Under the pieces are notes generated by a model. That model was not told where the DNA came from. It was given only the letters and a program-made list of their open reading frames with translations, and did not search any database. The position numbers and the translations under genes are program-made. Below, piece after piece: positions 32,477-38,084 of a stretch of DNA of 38,084 nucleotides. Source of the DNA: a virus. Location: positions 1 to 38,084 of IMG/VR virus record IMGVR_UViG_3300049491_000197. One strand, given 5' to 3'. Positions within the stretch are counted from its first letter, which is position 1. The number at the start of each line of letters is the position of its first letter.

Positions 32477-32961
32477 ACCTTCGGCATCCCCAATCTCTCG
32501 CGCAATCTCGATACCGCGAATTCCATGGCATCCTTCGTGAACTGTTCGGTGACGAGAGCGTTGAAAGAGCGCTGAAAATCCTTCACTTGCACTCCAACCG
32601 TCTCTTCAACCGCACGAGTGAACGCGTTTTTATCATTATCGTAACGAGATGACTTATACTGCATTTGCTCTTTGATGGTGTTGACGAGCTCCTTGCGAAG
32701 CGTTGTTTCCCCTTTATTGGCACTCCCGTAGCGGTCTACAACGGTGTATTCCGAATCCAACAGATCCGCCATGAACACTGGAATTTTTTCGTCTATGGCC
32801 TTCTTGACCGAGTCTGCAAGCACCTCATTTATTCGATCCTTGACTCGGTCTTTTATCGACCGTGACAGGTGATCAGTGATTTGGCGGCAGACAGACTCCT
32901 TGATGGACTCCACTCCGCCTTCGTGCTCAAGAATTTCGTTCAGATCGATTTCTATTTTCAT
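32473..32961 (-). CDS. Helical, charged hypothetical protein (162 aa)
   Basis: ATG 32961 overlaps the previous stop as ATGA, with GGGGAG a few bases upstream; the longer frame from 33039 is rejected. The 162 residues are almost all helical and rich in K, E and D (KESVCRQITDHLSRSIKDRVKDRINEVL). A coiled-coil is likely, so oligomerisation is plausible. A middle segment, TVVDRYGSANKGETTLRKEL, breaks the helices. No family is recognised. Confidence 0.6.
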   Translation of the reverse strand: MKIEIDLNEILEHEGGVESIKESVCRQITDHLSRSIKDRVKDRINEVLADSVKKAIDEKIPVFMADLLDSEYTVVDRYGSANKGETTLRKELVNTIKEQMQYKSSRYDNDKNAFTRAVEETVGVQVKDFQRSFNALVTEQFTKDAMEFAVSRLRERLGMPKV

Positions 32962-33356
32962 GTCTCTCCCCTCACCATCTTCAACAAATGCGCCAGCGTC
33001 ATGCGGACCATCGCATTCGTTGCCGGCTGGCTGGCCCATGCCTCAATCGCGTCCATCTTGGATTTGAAGATTATCAGCGCATCCATGTCAGCCGCTCTAG
33101 CATCTCTAAGCTCCTGCAAGTCCTGCGACTGCTGGCTGATGGTCTCGCGCAGCTCACGGGCCTGCTGAGTTTTCAGGCCTTCGAACCCCGGCGCCGGAAT
33201 GAACCCCGCATCAGCAGTGAGGTTGCACCCCGCAACCGGAACGTGGTCGCCAGGCTGCGGCCCGCTGAGAATCACGCACGTTGGCGTGTTCAGGTAGTAG
33301 CCGATCTTGTCGACGCTATCGACCACCACGGTAAGTCGCTTCCATTCGAGTTTCAT
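32958..33356 (-). CDS. Small hypothetical protein (132 aa)
   Basis: ATG 33356 overlaps the 87-aa gene's stop as ATGA and has GGGAGG upstream. The product starts with a beta part (MKLEWKRLTVVVDSVDKIGYY, then VILSGPQPGDHVPVAGCNLTADAG), followed by a helical, coiled-coil-like second half (ARELRETISQQSQDLQELRD). No family is recognised. Confidence 0.6.
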   Translation of the reverse strand: MKLEWKRLTVVVDSVDKIGYYLNTPTCVILSGPQPGDHVPVAGCNLTADAGFIPAPGFEGLKTQQARELRETISQQSQDLQELRDARAADMDALIIFKSKMDAIEAWASQPATNAMVRMTLAHLLKMVRGET

Positions 33357-33616
33357 TCTAGTAGTCCTCCCATAATCCAGCCCGCCAATCGCTTGGCTCC
33401 GTCCTCCGAATGCTTCGAATCTAGGATTGCTTGGCAATGATCCGTGATGCTCTTCAATTTATTAAGAGCATCGTCTCGCTGATTCTCCGTCACTCTAATG
33501 GCGTCGATTGCCTCCTCTGCATCGCAACAATTTCCGCCTTCGTGAGGCTCTCGGATAGTGCTGACAAAGCCCAGACCCATACATAGTTCGACGTAAAATC
33601 GTTCTGGAATTTTCAT
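33353..33616 (-). CDS. Small hypothetical protein (87 aa)
   Basis: ATG 33616 is preceded by GGAGG with good spacing and overlaps the 35-aa gene's stop as ATGA. The product begins MKIPERFYVELCMGLGF and includes a Cys-rich turn (GGNCCDAEEAIDAI) and a charged helix. No family is recognised. Confidence 0.6.
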   Translation of the reverse strand: MKIPERFYVELCMGLGFVSTIREPHEGGNCCDAEEAIDAIRVTENQRDDALNKLKSITDHCQAILDSKHSEDGAKRLAGWIMGGLLE

Positions 33617-33720
33617 AAATCCTCCATCGGTGCCGAAGTGTGGTATCGAACCACGTCGCCGCTTCTTTTGTCACGTCGACTTACCATGGGACGGTTGCTA
33701 TCCATCCCTGCTTCGGCCAT
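33613..33720 (-). CDS. Microprotein (35 aa) between the vWA gene and the 87-aa gene
   Basis: ATG 33720 has GGAG upstream (33728-33731) and the TGA (33615-33613) overlaps the next ATG as ATGA, the junction used throughout this operon. The 35 residues (MAEAGMDSNRPMVSRRDKRS, then GDVVRYHTSAPMEDL) are strongly basic at first. Without it the operon would have an unexplained ATGA at this site. Function unknown. Confidence 0.55.
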   Translation of the reverse strand: MAEAGMDSNRPMVSRRDKRSGDVVRYHTSAPMEDL

Positions 33721-33744
33721 TTGCCCGTCTCCGGGCGGTATGAG

Positions 33745-34332
33745 TTAATCGTTCAGCGCACCGGCAACGGCCGCCATGAAATCGACATCCTCCAGGCGCT
33801 TCGTGTCGACGATGTCGTACTTCGCACCCTTCAGATCGTCGTCGAGACTGGCGAGGAATGCCGCAGCTGCAGCATCCTGCCCCACCTGAAGGAACGTAAT
33901 CCGGAATTCTTTCTCGTCTTTCACGTCGTGGGTGATTTCAATGATCACCTGTTTGACAGCCTTCGCGTCTGCAGGCGTGCCGTCAGTGACCACGATCACG
34001 AAGGTCTGCTCGTTCTTCGCGGCCTTATGCTCGGCGTAGGCTGCACGGACTGCACCTGCCGTATCCGTGCTCATTTCATTGGAGCCGCCGGCAAACACTG
34101 CATCGATCCTGTCCGATGTGATGTCCTTGAACTGGGTGATCGCGTGGCCGAATCGGTAGATAGAAATTCCGTCAGTGTCGTACTTGTCCGCGATGTTGCA
34201 AAATGCAATCGCCTTCTCCTTGGCGAATTCGTAGCGCGATTGCCCGGTGGGTGTGTCCTTCATGGCCATGGAGCCAGACACATCAATGAGGAAGATGAAG
34301 TCGTCGCCTTGATTGAGTTCGAGATTTGACAT
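33745..34332 (-). CDS. von Willebrand factor A domain protein with a complete MIDAS
   Basis: Start ATG 34332 gives 195 residues; an upstream ATG-like reading to 34368 adds 12 non-conserved residues. The protein is a single vWA domain: FIFLIDVSGSM (D17, S19, S21), GSNEMSTDTAGAV (T89 or T91) and VIVVTDGTP (D117) make up the metal-ion-dependent adhesion site. There is no signal peptide or membrane segment, so it is cytoplasmic or in the virion. vWA proteins bind partners through the metal, often with MoxR-type ATPases; none is visible nearby. It lies in the recombination operon, separated from the upstream gene by 124 bases, the longest gap there. Confidence 0.8.
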   Translation of the reverse strand: MSNLELNQGDDFIFLIDVSGSMAMKDTPTGQSRYEFAKEKAIAFCNIADKYDTDGISIYRFGHAITQFKDITSDRIDAVFAGGSNEMSTDTAGAVRAAYAEHKAAKNEQTFVIVVTDGTPADAKAVKQVIIEITHDVKDEKEFRITFLQVGQDAAAAAFLASLDDDLKGAKYDIVDTKRLEDVDFMAAVAGALND

Positions 34333-34347
34333 GCTTGCCTTGTGACT

Positions 34348-34365
34348 GCCCCGTTTCGCCGGGGC
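34348..34365. promoter_or_regulatory. 6-bp GC hairpin in the leader of the vWA gene
   Basis: GCCCCG at 34348-34353 pairs with CGGGGC at 34360-34365 around a 6-base loop, 16 bases before the vWA start on the minus strand. No T-run follows in either direction, so it is not a standard terminator. It may control translation or stabilise processed mRNA. The gap 34333-34456 otherwise holds nothing recognisable. Confidence 0.4.
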
Positions 34366-34456
34366 CACGCGTTCGGGGAGCTATCGTGCCCCTGCCGCTT
34401 GCCGAGTCAAGTGACCTGGTGGTCTACACGGTGTGAGTGTGTCGTAGCTGGGGAGA

Positions 34457-34717
34457 TTATTCGTTGAAGACCTGAACCGCCAGAAGCGAAAGTCGGGAGA
34501 AGGTGGATTGGAGCGCGATGACCTCATTTTCGCTCTCGCAACTTAGCGACAATCCTAAATCTCCGATCATCGTGGCGGCGCCGAATACTTGCAACGGAGC
34601 TGGATCGTCCCACATCACGCGGCCGTGGGCGCCAACCTTGCCGAAGTGGATCTGGAACGGATTGTCCATTGCCTGGCTGATCGCCCTAATCACCCGAATC
34701 TTTTCTTCGCTGGTCAT
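34457..34717 (-). CDS. Small hypothetical protein (86 aa)
   Basis: Starts at ATG 34717, overlapping the RecT stop as ATGA. The product begins MTSEEKIRVIRAISQAMDN, a helix, and then has beta-like stretches (FQIHFGKVGAHGRVMWDD, GDLGLSLSCESE). No family is recognised. Its coupling to recT suggests a recombination accessory, which is only a guess. Confidence 0.55.
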   Translation of the reverse strand: MTSEEKIRVIRAISQAMDNPFQIHFGKVGAHGRVMWDDPAPLQVFGAATMIGDLGLSLSCESENEVIALQSTFSRLSLLAVQVFNE

Positions 34718-35529
34718 TCCATTACCTCGCCCTCAGCCATCGCCGGCGGATCAAACACCACATCAGGCTCATCAGTCAGCCCTGCCGGTGCGCGGCGCTG
34801 CGGTGTGAGGTCGGTGTCTTGGTCCATGTGATTCATCAGGCGATCGATGTCGCTGTTGGACGGCAGCATTTTCATGAGCTTTCTGGCGACGGTCTTCAGC
34901 GCCATTTCATCGTACCAATCATGCCACGGACCTGACGGTCCGCTCTTTCCCTTGTATGACTTCGATACATCGCGGCGACGATCAACCTGCTCGAGCGTCA
35001 TGACCTCAAAAGCGTGCGAGCCATCCTTCAACGATGCAAACGCGTACACGCAAATCAACTCGCCGCGGTCGCCTTTGATGAGCGGCTTGTGTCGAAGGAA
35101 TGACTCGGTGCCATGGGAAAAATCGAAATCGTCGTGCTCGTAGACACACTGCGCGGTGAAGGCTGACACCTCGCCGCTCTGTCGCATTTTCTTCAGGATG
35201 CCCGCGACCATGGGCATGTATTGGACCTTTGAGATAAACTCGCCGTTTTCTTTGGTGGAGAATACGACGAGTGCCGCTTCACGTTTGTTTGGCAGCAGGC
35301 CATCGCTCGCCGCCTGCAGGCAAGAAGTGAATAGCGATGATTGGTCAGCCTTCAGGAGCTTTGGTTCGAGCGACAGCGCCGAGATCACGACGCTGCGAAA
35401 CCGGTCAAACGAAATGTGTGGCGGCAGTGCGGCAGCGAAGGTCGGTTGTTTCGCGTCAATCAGCGAACAGAACTTCTCGATCGGCTTTGGTGCCCGTTGC
35501 GGCGCTTGTGTTGCGATGTCGGTGGTCAT
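34714..35529 (-). CDS. recT: RecT-like single-strand annealing protein
   Basis: ATG 35529 overlaps the ATPase stop as ATGA and gives 271 residues. The sequence matches RecT: FRSVVISALSLEPKLLKADQSS-like opening, LFTSCLQAASDGLLPNKREAALV, VQYMPMVAGILKKMRQSG, LICVYAFASLKDGSHAFEVMT and WYDEMALKTVARKLMKMLP. It anneals complementary single strands in phage recombination and repair. It is encoded in the same operon as the nuclease and ATPase, the expected partners. Confidence 0.9.
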   Translation of the reverse strand: MTTDIATQAPQRAPKPIEKFCSLIDAKQPTFAAALPPHISFDRFRSVVISALSLEPKLLKADQSSLFTSCLQAASDGLLPNKREAALVVFSTKENGEFISKVQYMPMVAGILKKMRQSGEVSAFTAQCVYEHDDFDFSHGTESFLRHKPLIKGDRGELICVYAFASLKDGSHAFEVMTLEQVDRRRDVSKSYKGKSGPSGPWHDWYDEMALKTVARKLMKMLPSNSDIDRLMNHMDQDTDLTPQRRAPAGLTDEPDVVFDPPAMAEGEVME

Positions 35530-36815
35530 TTCAAAACACTCCCGTCGTGCATGACAATACTGCACTCTGCGCCCGTGCCGACTCGTTCCATGAGGATTTG
35601 CATGTCGTTATCGATGGCCCATTGCGTCATCGCAGTGAGCGCGTCATCGTCCAGCAGCATCCCGTCACGGATAAGCGCGCAACGAAGCTTGGGAGCCATT
35701 GCGGCCACGATGGCCATGGCGACACGGATGCGGACTGACGACGAGGCCTGTTCGAACGGAATGCCTCCGTATGTGATACCGGACGGCGAAAATCCAAGGC
35801 CATCGACCGGGAATTTAGCATCGGCAATCGCCTGGGCCTTTGCGGCTTTCGCCGCCTCGATTCGAGCCGCCAGTGCAGCAGACTCCTCGCGCAGGGCGTC
35901 TCGCTTCGCCACACGTTCGGCACGGGTGCGGGCGGCGGCATGGCGAGCATTGTGCTCGGTCACGCCGGAGAGCCGTGCAGTGACCGCTGCTGTATCGCCT
36001 ACTGGCATCTGCTCGGCCTTGGCATCGGCTGCCTGTGCTGCCTGCTCTGCCTCGTGCAGGGCATTCGTTTCTCGCGCCTCGGCCTGCTCTGCTGCTGCAA
36101 GCGCCTCCCTCGCCCGTATCACAGCAACGGATGTTTGGTCGCGCTTAGTTTTTGCGGCAGCCTCTGCGCGCCAAAAAGCCTTCGCCTGCTCCTCCGCACG
36201 CCACTTCGCATCGTTCTTCGCCTGCTCCGCCTGCAGCTCGGCCGCCAGCGCTGCGGTATCGAGTGGCTCGTTGGGCGCGTCCGGATCTACCGGCATGGCC
36301 TCGATCTGCGCCGAAAGCTCCTTGCCAGCACGATTGACGTCCGTGCGTCGGGCAAACGCCTCATCGTGCTCGGCATCGATCGCCGACGTGTCGAGCTTCA
36401 CGAGCGATGCAAGCAGCTCGCGTTGCTTCGCCGGACTCTCGCGCGAGAACGCAAGCGGGTCGAGGGCGAGCGTGCCAGCCATCGCCGAGAGCATCGCCTG
36501 CGGCGACTTGATTTCGCTGCGAACGCCATCGGCAGTGCGATGGAGTGTCGTGGTGACGCCCGTGGCCGTGTGGCGCTGACGGATGCGATATCCGTCATCG
36601 AGCTCGATGACGATCTCTCCATCGTCTGACCCGCTGCGAATCGGCTGCGGCGGCGCAGCCTTAGCCCCGCCAAATGCCATCTGGATGGCGTCTAGAAGCG
36701 AAGATTTACCCTGATCATTTTTCCCACCCACCACAAACAAGTGGGTCCCAGGCGTCACGTCGACGGTGCGCAGTCGCTTGATGTTTTCGATGTGGATCGA
36801 TTTTATTTTGCTCAT
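35526..36815 (-). CDS. SbcC/RecF-like AAA ATPase of the phage recombination module
   Basis: 429 residues. The N-terminus has IKSIHIENIKRLRTVDVTPG and Walker A GGKNDQGKSS, the form typical of SMC/SbcC-like ATPases. Residues ~150-335 are a long Ala/Glu/Arg-rich coiled coil. The C-terminal ATPase lobe has SSSVRIRVAMAI, which resembles the signature motif, and ALIRDGMLLDDDAL as the Walker B region. The protein is about half the length of host SbcC, as are other phage versions. It sits between the nuclease and RecT, overlapping both by ATGA, and probably helps load or regulate end processing. Confidence 0.75.
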   Translation of the reverse strand: MSKIKSIHIENIKRLRTVDVTPGTHLFVVGGKNDQGKSSLLDAIQMAFGGAKAAPPQPIRSGSDDGEIVIELDDGYRIRQRHTATGVTTTLHRTADGVRSEIKSPQAMLSAMAGTLALDPLAFSRESPAKQRELLASLVKLDTSAIDAEHDEAFARRTDVNRAGKELSAQIEAMPVDPDAPNEPLDTAALAAELQAEQAKNDAKWRAEEQAKAFWRAEAAAKTKRDQTSVAVIRAREALAAAEQAEARETNALHEAEQAAQAADAKAEQMPVGDTAAVTARLSGVTEHNARHAAARTRAERVAKRDALREESAALAARIEAAKAAKAQAIADAKFPVDGLGFSPSGITYGGIPFEQASSSVRIRVAMAIVAAMAPKLRCALIRDGMLLDDDALTAMTQWAIDNDMQILMERVGTGAECSIVMHDGSVLK

Positions 36816-37645
36816 ACAAATATCGGTTCTTTCATCCAGCGAGGTTGAAAGTTACCATTTTTAATACACTGCGCAAGCGCGATCATGCAATCGTCGTTGG
36901 CCTTCTGCGCGGCATCGAGCTTCAACGGATCAGCCTCAGCGACGAATGCCGCATAGGGCTCATCATTTTGCACTGCGATGAAAACGCATCGAATCTGGCT
37001 CGGGTCGATCCCTGTGATGACCGACATCGCATGGCGGTAAAACGCGAACCGCCGGTGATATTTATGGATGTCGCACTCTCGACGAAACTCTTTTGGCGTC
37101 GGCGCTCGAGTCGTTTTGAGGTCCTCACAGATCAGCGTGCCGTCAGGTGCGAGCCGCAAGCGATCAGGCTTGATCCTGATGGCCAGACCAGTGAGCGGGT
37201 CAGTTGCCAAATATGGCGTCTCCGTCGAGACGATCGTCGAATTCCTCCTCGCGTAGGACTGGGCGACGGACGATGCCAGAGCTGCATTGCGGATCCTCAA
37301 GACCTCCCCATGCTGTTTCTTAGTGATCTGGATTTTCCCTTGATTTTCGATGGCCCATGCCACGAACTCGGTCGTGTTGGATGCGACAGTCCTGCCGTTT
37401 TTTTCAGGGCGTATCGCGTACATTCCCGGGAAGCAATCGGGCTCGTAGTACGAGGCGTGTACGAGGGTCCCGACATCCATCGCATCGCTATGCTCGATCG
37501 GCGTCAGATAGTCGTGCGGCGTCCAGGATTCCTCGTCCTCGGTCCATGTGCCGCAGTTTTGCAGCTGCGAGAATGCGAGTGCATAGTGGCCGTGATAGTC
37601 GTCGGTGACGAGCTCGGCGGTCTGGAGTGATGCTATGATGCTCAT
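36812..37645 (-). CDS. RecE-like PD-(D/E)XK exonuclease (DUF3799 type)
   Basis: 277 residues. The motifs of a PD-(D/E)XK nuclease of the DUF3799/RecE type are visible: GTLVHASYYEPD (H63) near residue 60, IRIKPDRL (D161), LICEDLKTT (D175, K177), and a final helix YHRRFAFYRHAM. This enzyme resects double-stranded ends so that RecT can anneal the strands. It overlaps the upstream pentapeptide gene and the ATPase gene by ATGA. Length and motif spacing are normal for the family. Confidence 0.85.
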   Translation of the reverse strand: MSIIASLQTAELVTDDYHGHYALAFSQLQNCGTWTEDEESWTPHDYLTPIEHSDAMDVGTLVHASYYEPDCFPGMYAIRPEKNGRTVASNTTEFVAWAIENQGKIQITKKQHGEVLRIRNAALASSVAQSYARRNSTIVSTETPYLATDPLTGLAIRIKPDRLRLAPDGTLICEDLKTTRAPTPKEFRRECDIHKYHRRFAFYRHAMSVITGIDPSQIRCVFIAVQNDEPYAAFVAEADPLKLDAAQKANDDCMIALAQCIKNGNFQPRWMKEPIFV

Positions 37646-38084
37646 AGCCGAGCTCGCAGTGAAGTGAGGATATCCTCGCGGGTAGCAACCACGCTAAATG
37701 ACGGCAGCGGCAAGCCATCGACCCAGAGGAGCCTAATCGCGGCCGATGAAACCCCTTCGCCACGAGACCCACCACCAAAATGGCAGGCCCATCCGGCCAC
37801 GCAGCAGGGCGTGCCGCAAGCCGCATTCGCGCTGCCGTCTCCCCATGATTGTTGATCATGGAGCTCAGGATGGGCCTCGATGTGATCGGCGACCATCGCT
37901 CGCAGCGCAATGGGATCTGGGGCGTCATGGAATTTGAATCCAATTACCCCGCGGAGGTCCGCCCCGCCGAGGTTCGCCCCGCGGAGGTTCGCCCCGCGGA
38001 GGTTCGCCCCGACGAGGTTCGCCCTGCCGAGGTTCGCCTCGCGGAGGTTCGCCCCGCGGAGGTCCGCCCCGCCGAGGTTCGCCC
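37642..38084 (-). CDS. Pentapeptide-repeat protein with a Cys-rich C-terminal domain (partial, N-terminus missing)
   Basis: The frame is open from the right edge to TGA 37644-37642, so the N-terminus lies outside the window. It opens with nine A(N/D)LxX pentapeptides (ANLGG, ADLRG, ANLRE, ANLGR and so on), which form a right-handed quadrilateral beta helix. A C-terminal domain follows, with PDPIALRAMVADHIEAHPEL, ACGTPCCVAGWACHFGG and AAIRLLWVDG. The Cys-rich phrase recurs in many phage proteins of unknown role. An internal ATG at 37896 would give an 84-residue product without the repeats and is disfavoured. It overlaps the nuclease gene by ATGA and heads the visible part of the operon. Confidence 0.75.
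   Translation of the reverse strand, partial: ANLGGADLRGANLREANLGRANLVGANLRGANLRGANLGGADLRGVIGFKFHDAPDPIALRAMVADHIEAHPELHDQQSWGDGSANAACGTPCCVAGWACHFGGGSRGEGVSSAAIRLLWVDGLPLPSFSVVATREDILTSLRARL
37948..38084 (-). repeat. 15-nt tandem repeats encoding pentapeptides
   Basis: Nine units of 15 bases, close to GCGGAGGTTCGCCCC read on the plus strand, run to the window edge and may continue beyond it. Differences are mostly in the codons at pentapeptide positions 4 and 5 and in Asn/Asp at position 2. Such arrays expand and contract easily, and they are also places where assemblies go wrong. Confidence 0.9.

Noticed and set aside
33631-33717. A tRNA-like shape on the minus strand: GCCGAAG pairs perfectly with CTTCGGC, with a T-loop-like TTCGATA before the 3' side.
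   Set aside because: No anticodon stem-loop of the right form, a poor D-arm and a mismatch in the T-stem. The stretch is better explained as the 35-codon gene with ATGA coupling.
35341-36579. A 412-codon plus-strand frame opposite the recombination ATPase.
   Set aside because: Ser/Ala/Arg-rich antisense shadow of a strong Walker A-containing gene; no start signal and no domain.
37488-37943. A 151-codon minus-strand frame across the pentapeptide/nuclease junction.
   Set aside because: Arg-rich shadow; the pentapeptide frame continues to the edge and has the ATGA coupling to the nuclease.
1-38084. CRISPR arrays, insertion sequences, integrase and attachment sites.
   Set aside because: No spaced direct-repeat array, transposase motifs or recombinase motifs were seen. 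The only tandem array is the coding pentapeptide repeat at the right edge.

Overview
The window is part of the genome of a tailed double-stranded DNA phage (or a prophage) with a contractile tail, i.e. the myovirus morphotype. This rests on a recognisable tail sheath (DUF3383 type), tail tube (DUF3277 type), tape measure, Gp138-like spike, gp25-like and J-like baseplate proteins, together with terminase, portal, MuF-like, DUF2213, DUF2190-like and DUF2184 head proteins. This set of families is typical of KPP10-like and related myoviruses of Gram-negative bacteria. The coding sequence is G+C-rich and densely packed, which fits a high-GC proteobacterial host, but the host cannot be named. No integrase, lysogeny repressor, DNA polymerase or endolysin was seen, so lifestyle is open.

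Layout. (1) 1-2459, plus strand: the tail end of an unknown gene and a primase-helicase of the VapE/VirE type. (2) 2460-2961: an AT-rich, mostly non-coding stretch with hairpins and at least six copies of an 8-base motif, a candidate origin or operator region. (3) 2962-6805: a small gene and two large fibre-like proteins. (4) 6802-13424: prohead protease/scaffold, cement protein, major capsid protein, connector proteins and an inserted LamG-like lectin. (5) 13426-24401: sheath, tube, tail chaperone with a predicted -1 frameshift, tape measure, baseplate hub, spike, wedge and a fibre. (6) 24401-29576: a ribbon-helix-helix-like protein, terminase small and large subunits, portal, MuF-like protein, a membrane protein and a Cys-rich putative lipoprotein. 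(7) 29664-38084, minus strand: a chain of about seventeen genes reading leftward and meeting the plus-strand genes at about 29.6 kb. From its upstream (right) end it runs: pentapeptide-repeat protein (cut by the window edge), RecE-like nuclease, SbcC-like ATPase, RecT, a small protein, a von Willebrand A protein, a run of small unknown proteins, a MazG-like protein and three small terminal genes.

The plus-strand genes build and fill the particle. The minus-strand genes look like the early recombination and accessory block. Most neighbours overlap by ATGA, GTGA, TGATG or TAATG, so translational coupling is the rule, and this was used to correct many start sites.

The most notable signals are: one beta-rich insert found five times in four virion proteins (cement, neck terminator, sheath twice, baseplate J); a U UUU UUC slippery site with a downstream stem-loop in the tail chaperone; head genes split into two cassettes on either side of the tail genes; an iterated motif with hairpins beside the primase-helicase; a lectin gene among the head-tail connectors; and a MIDAS-containing von Willebrand A protein in the recombination operon.
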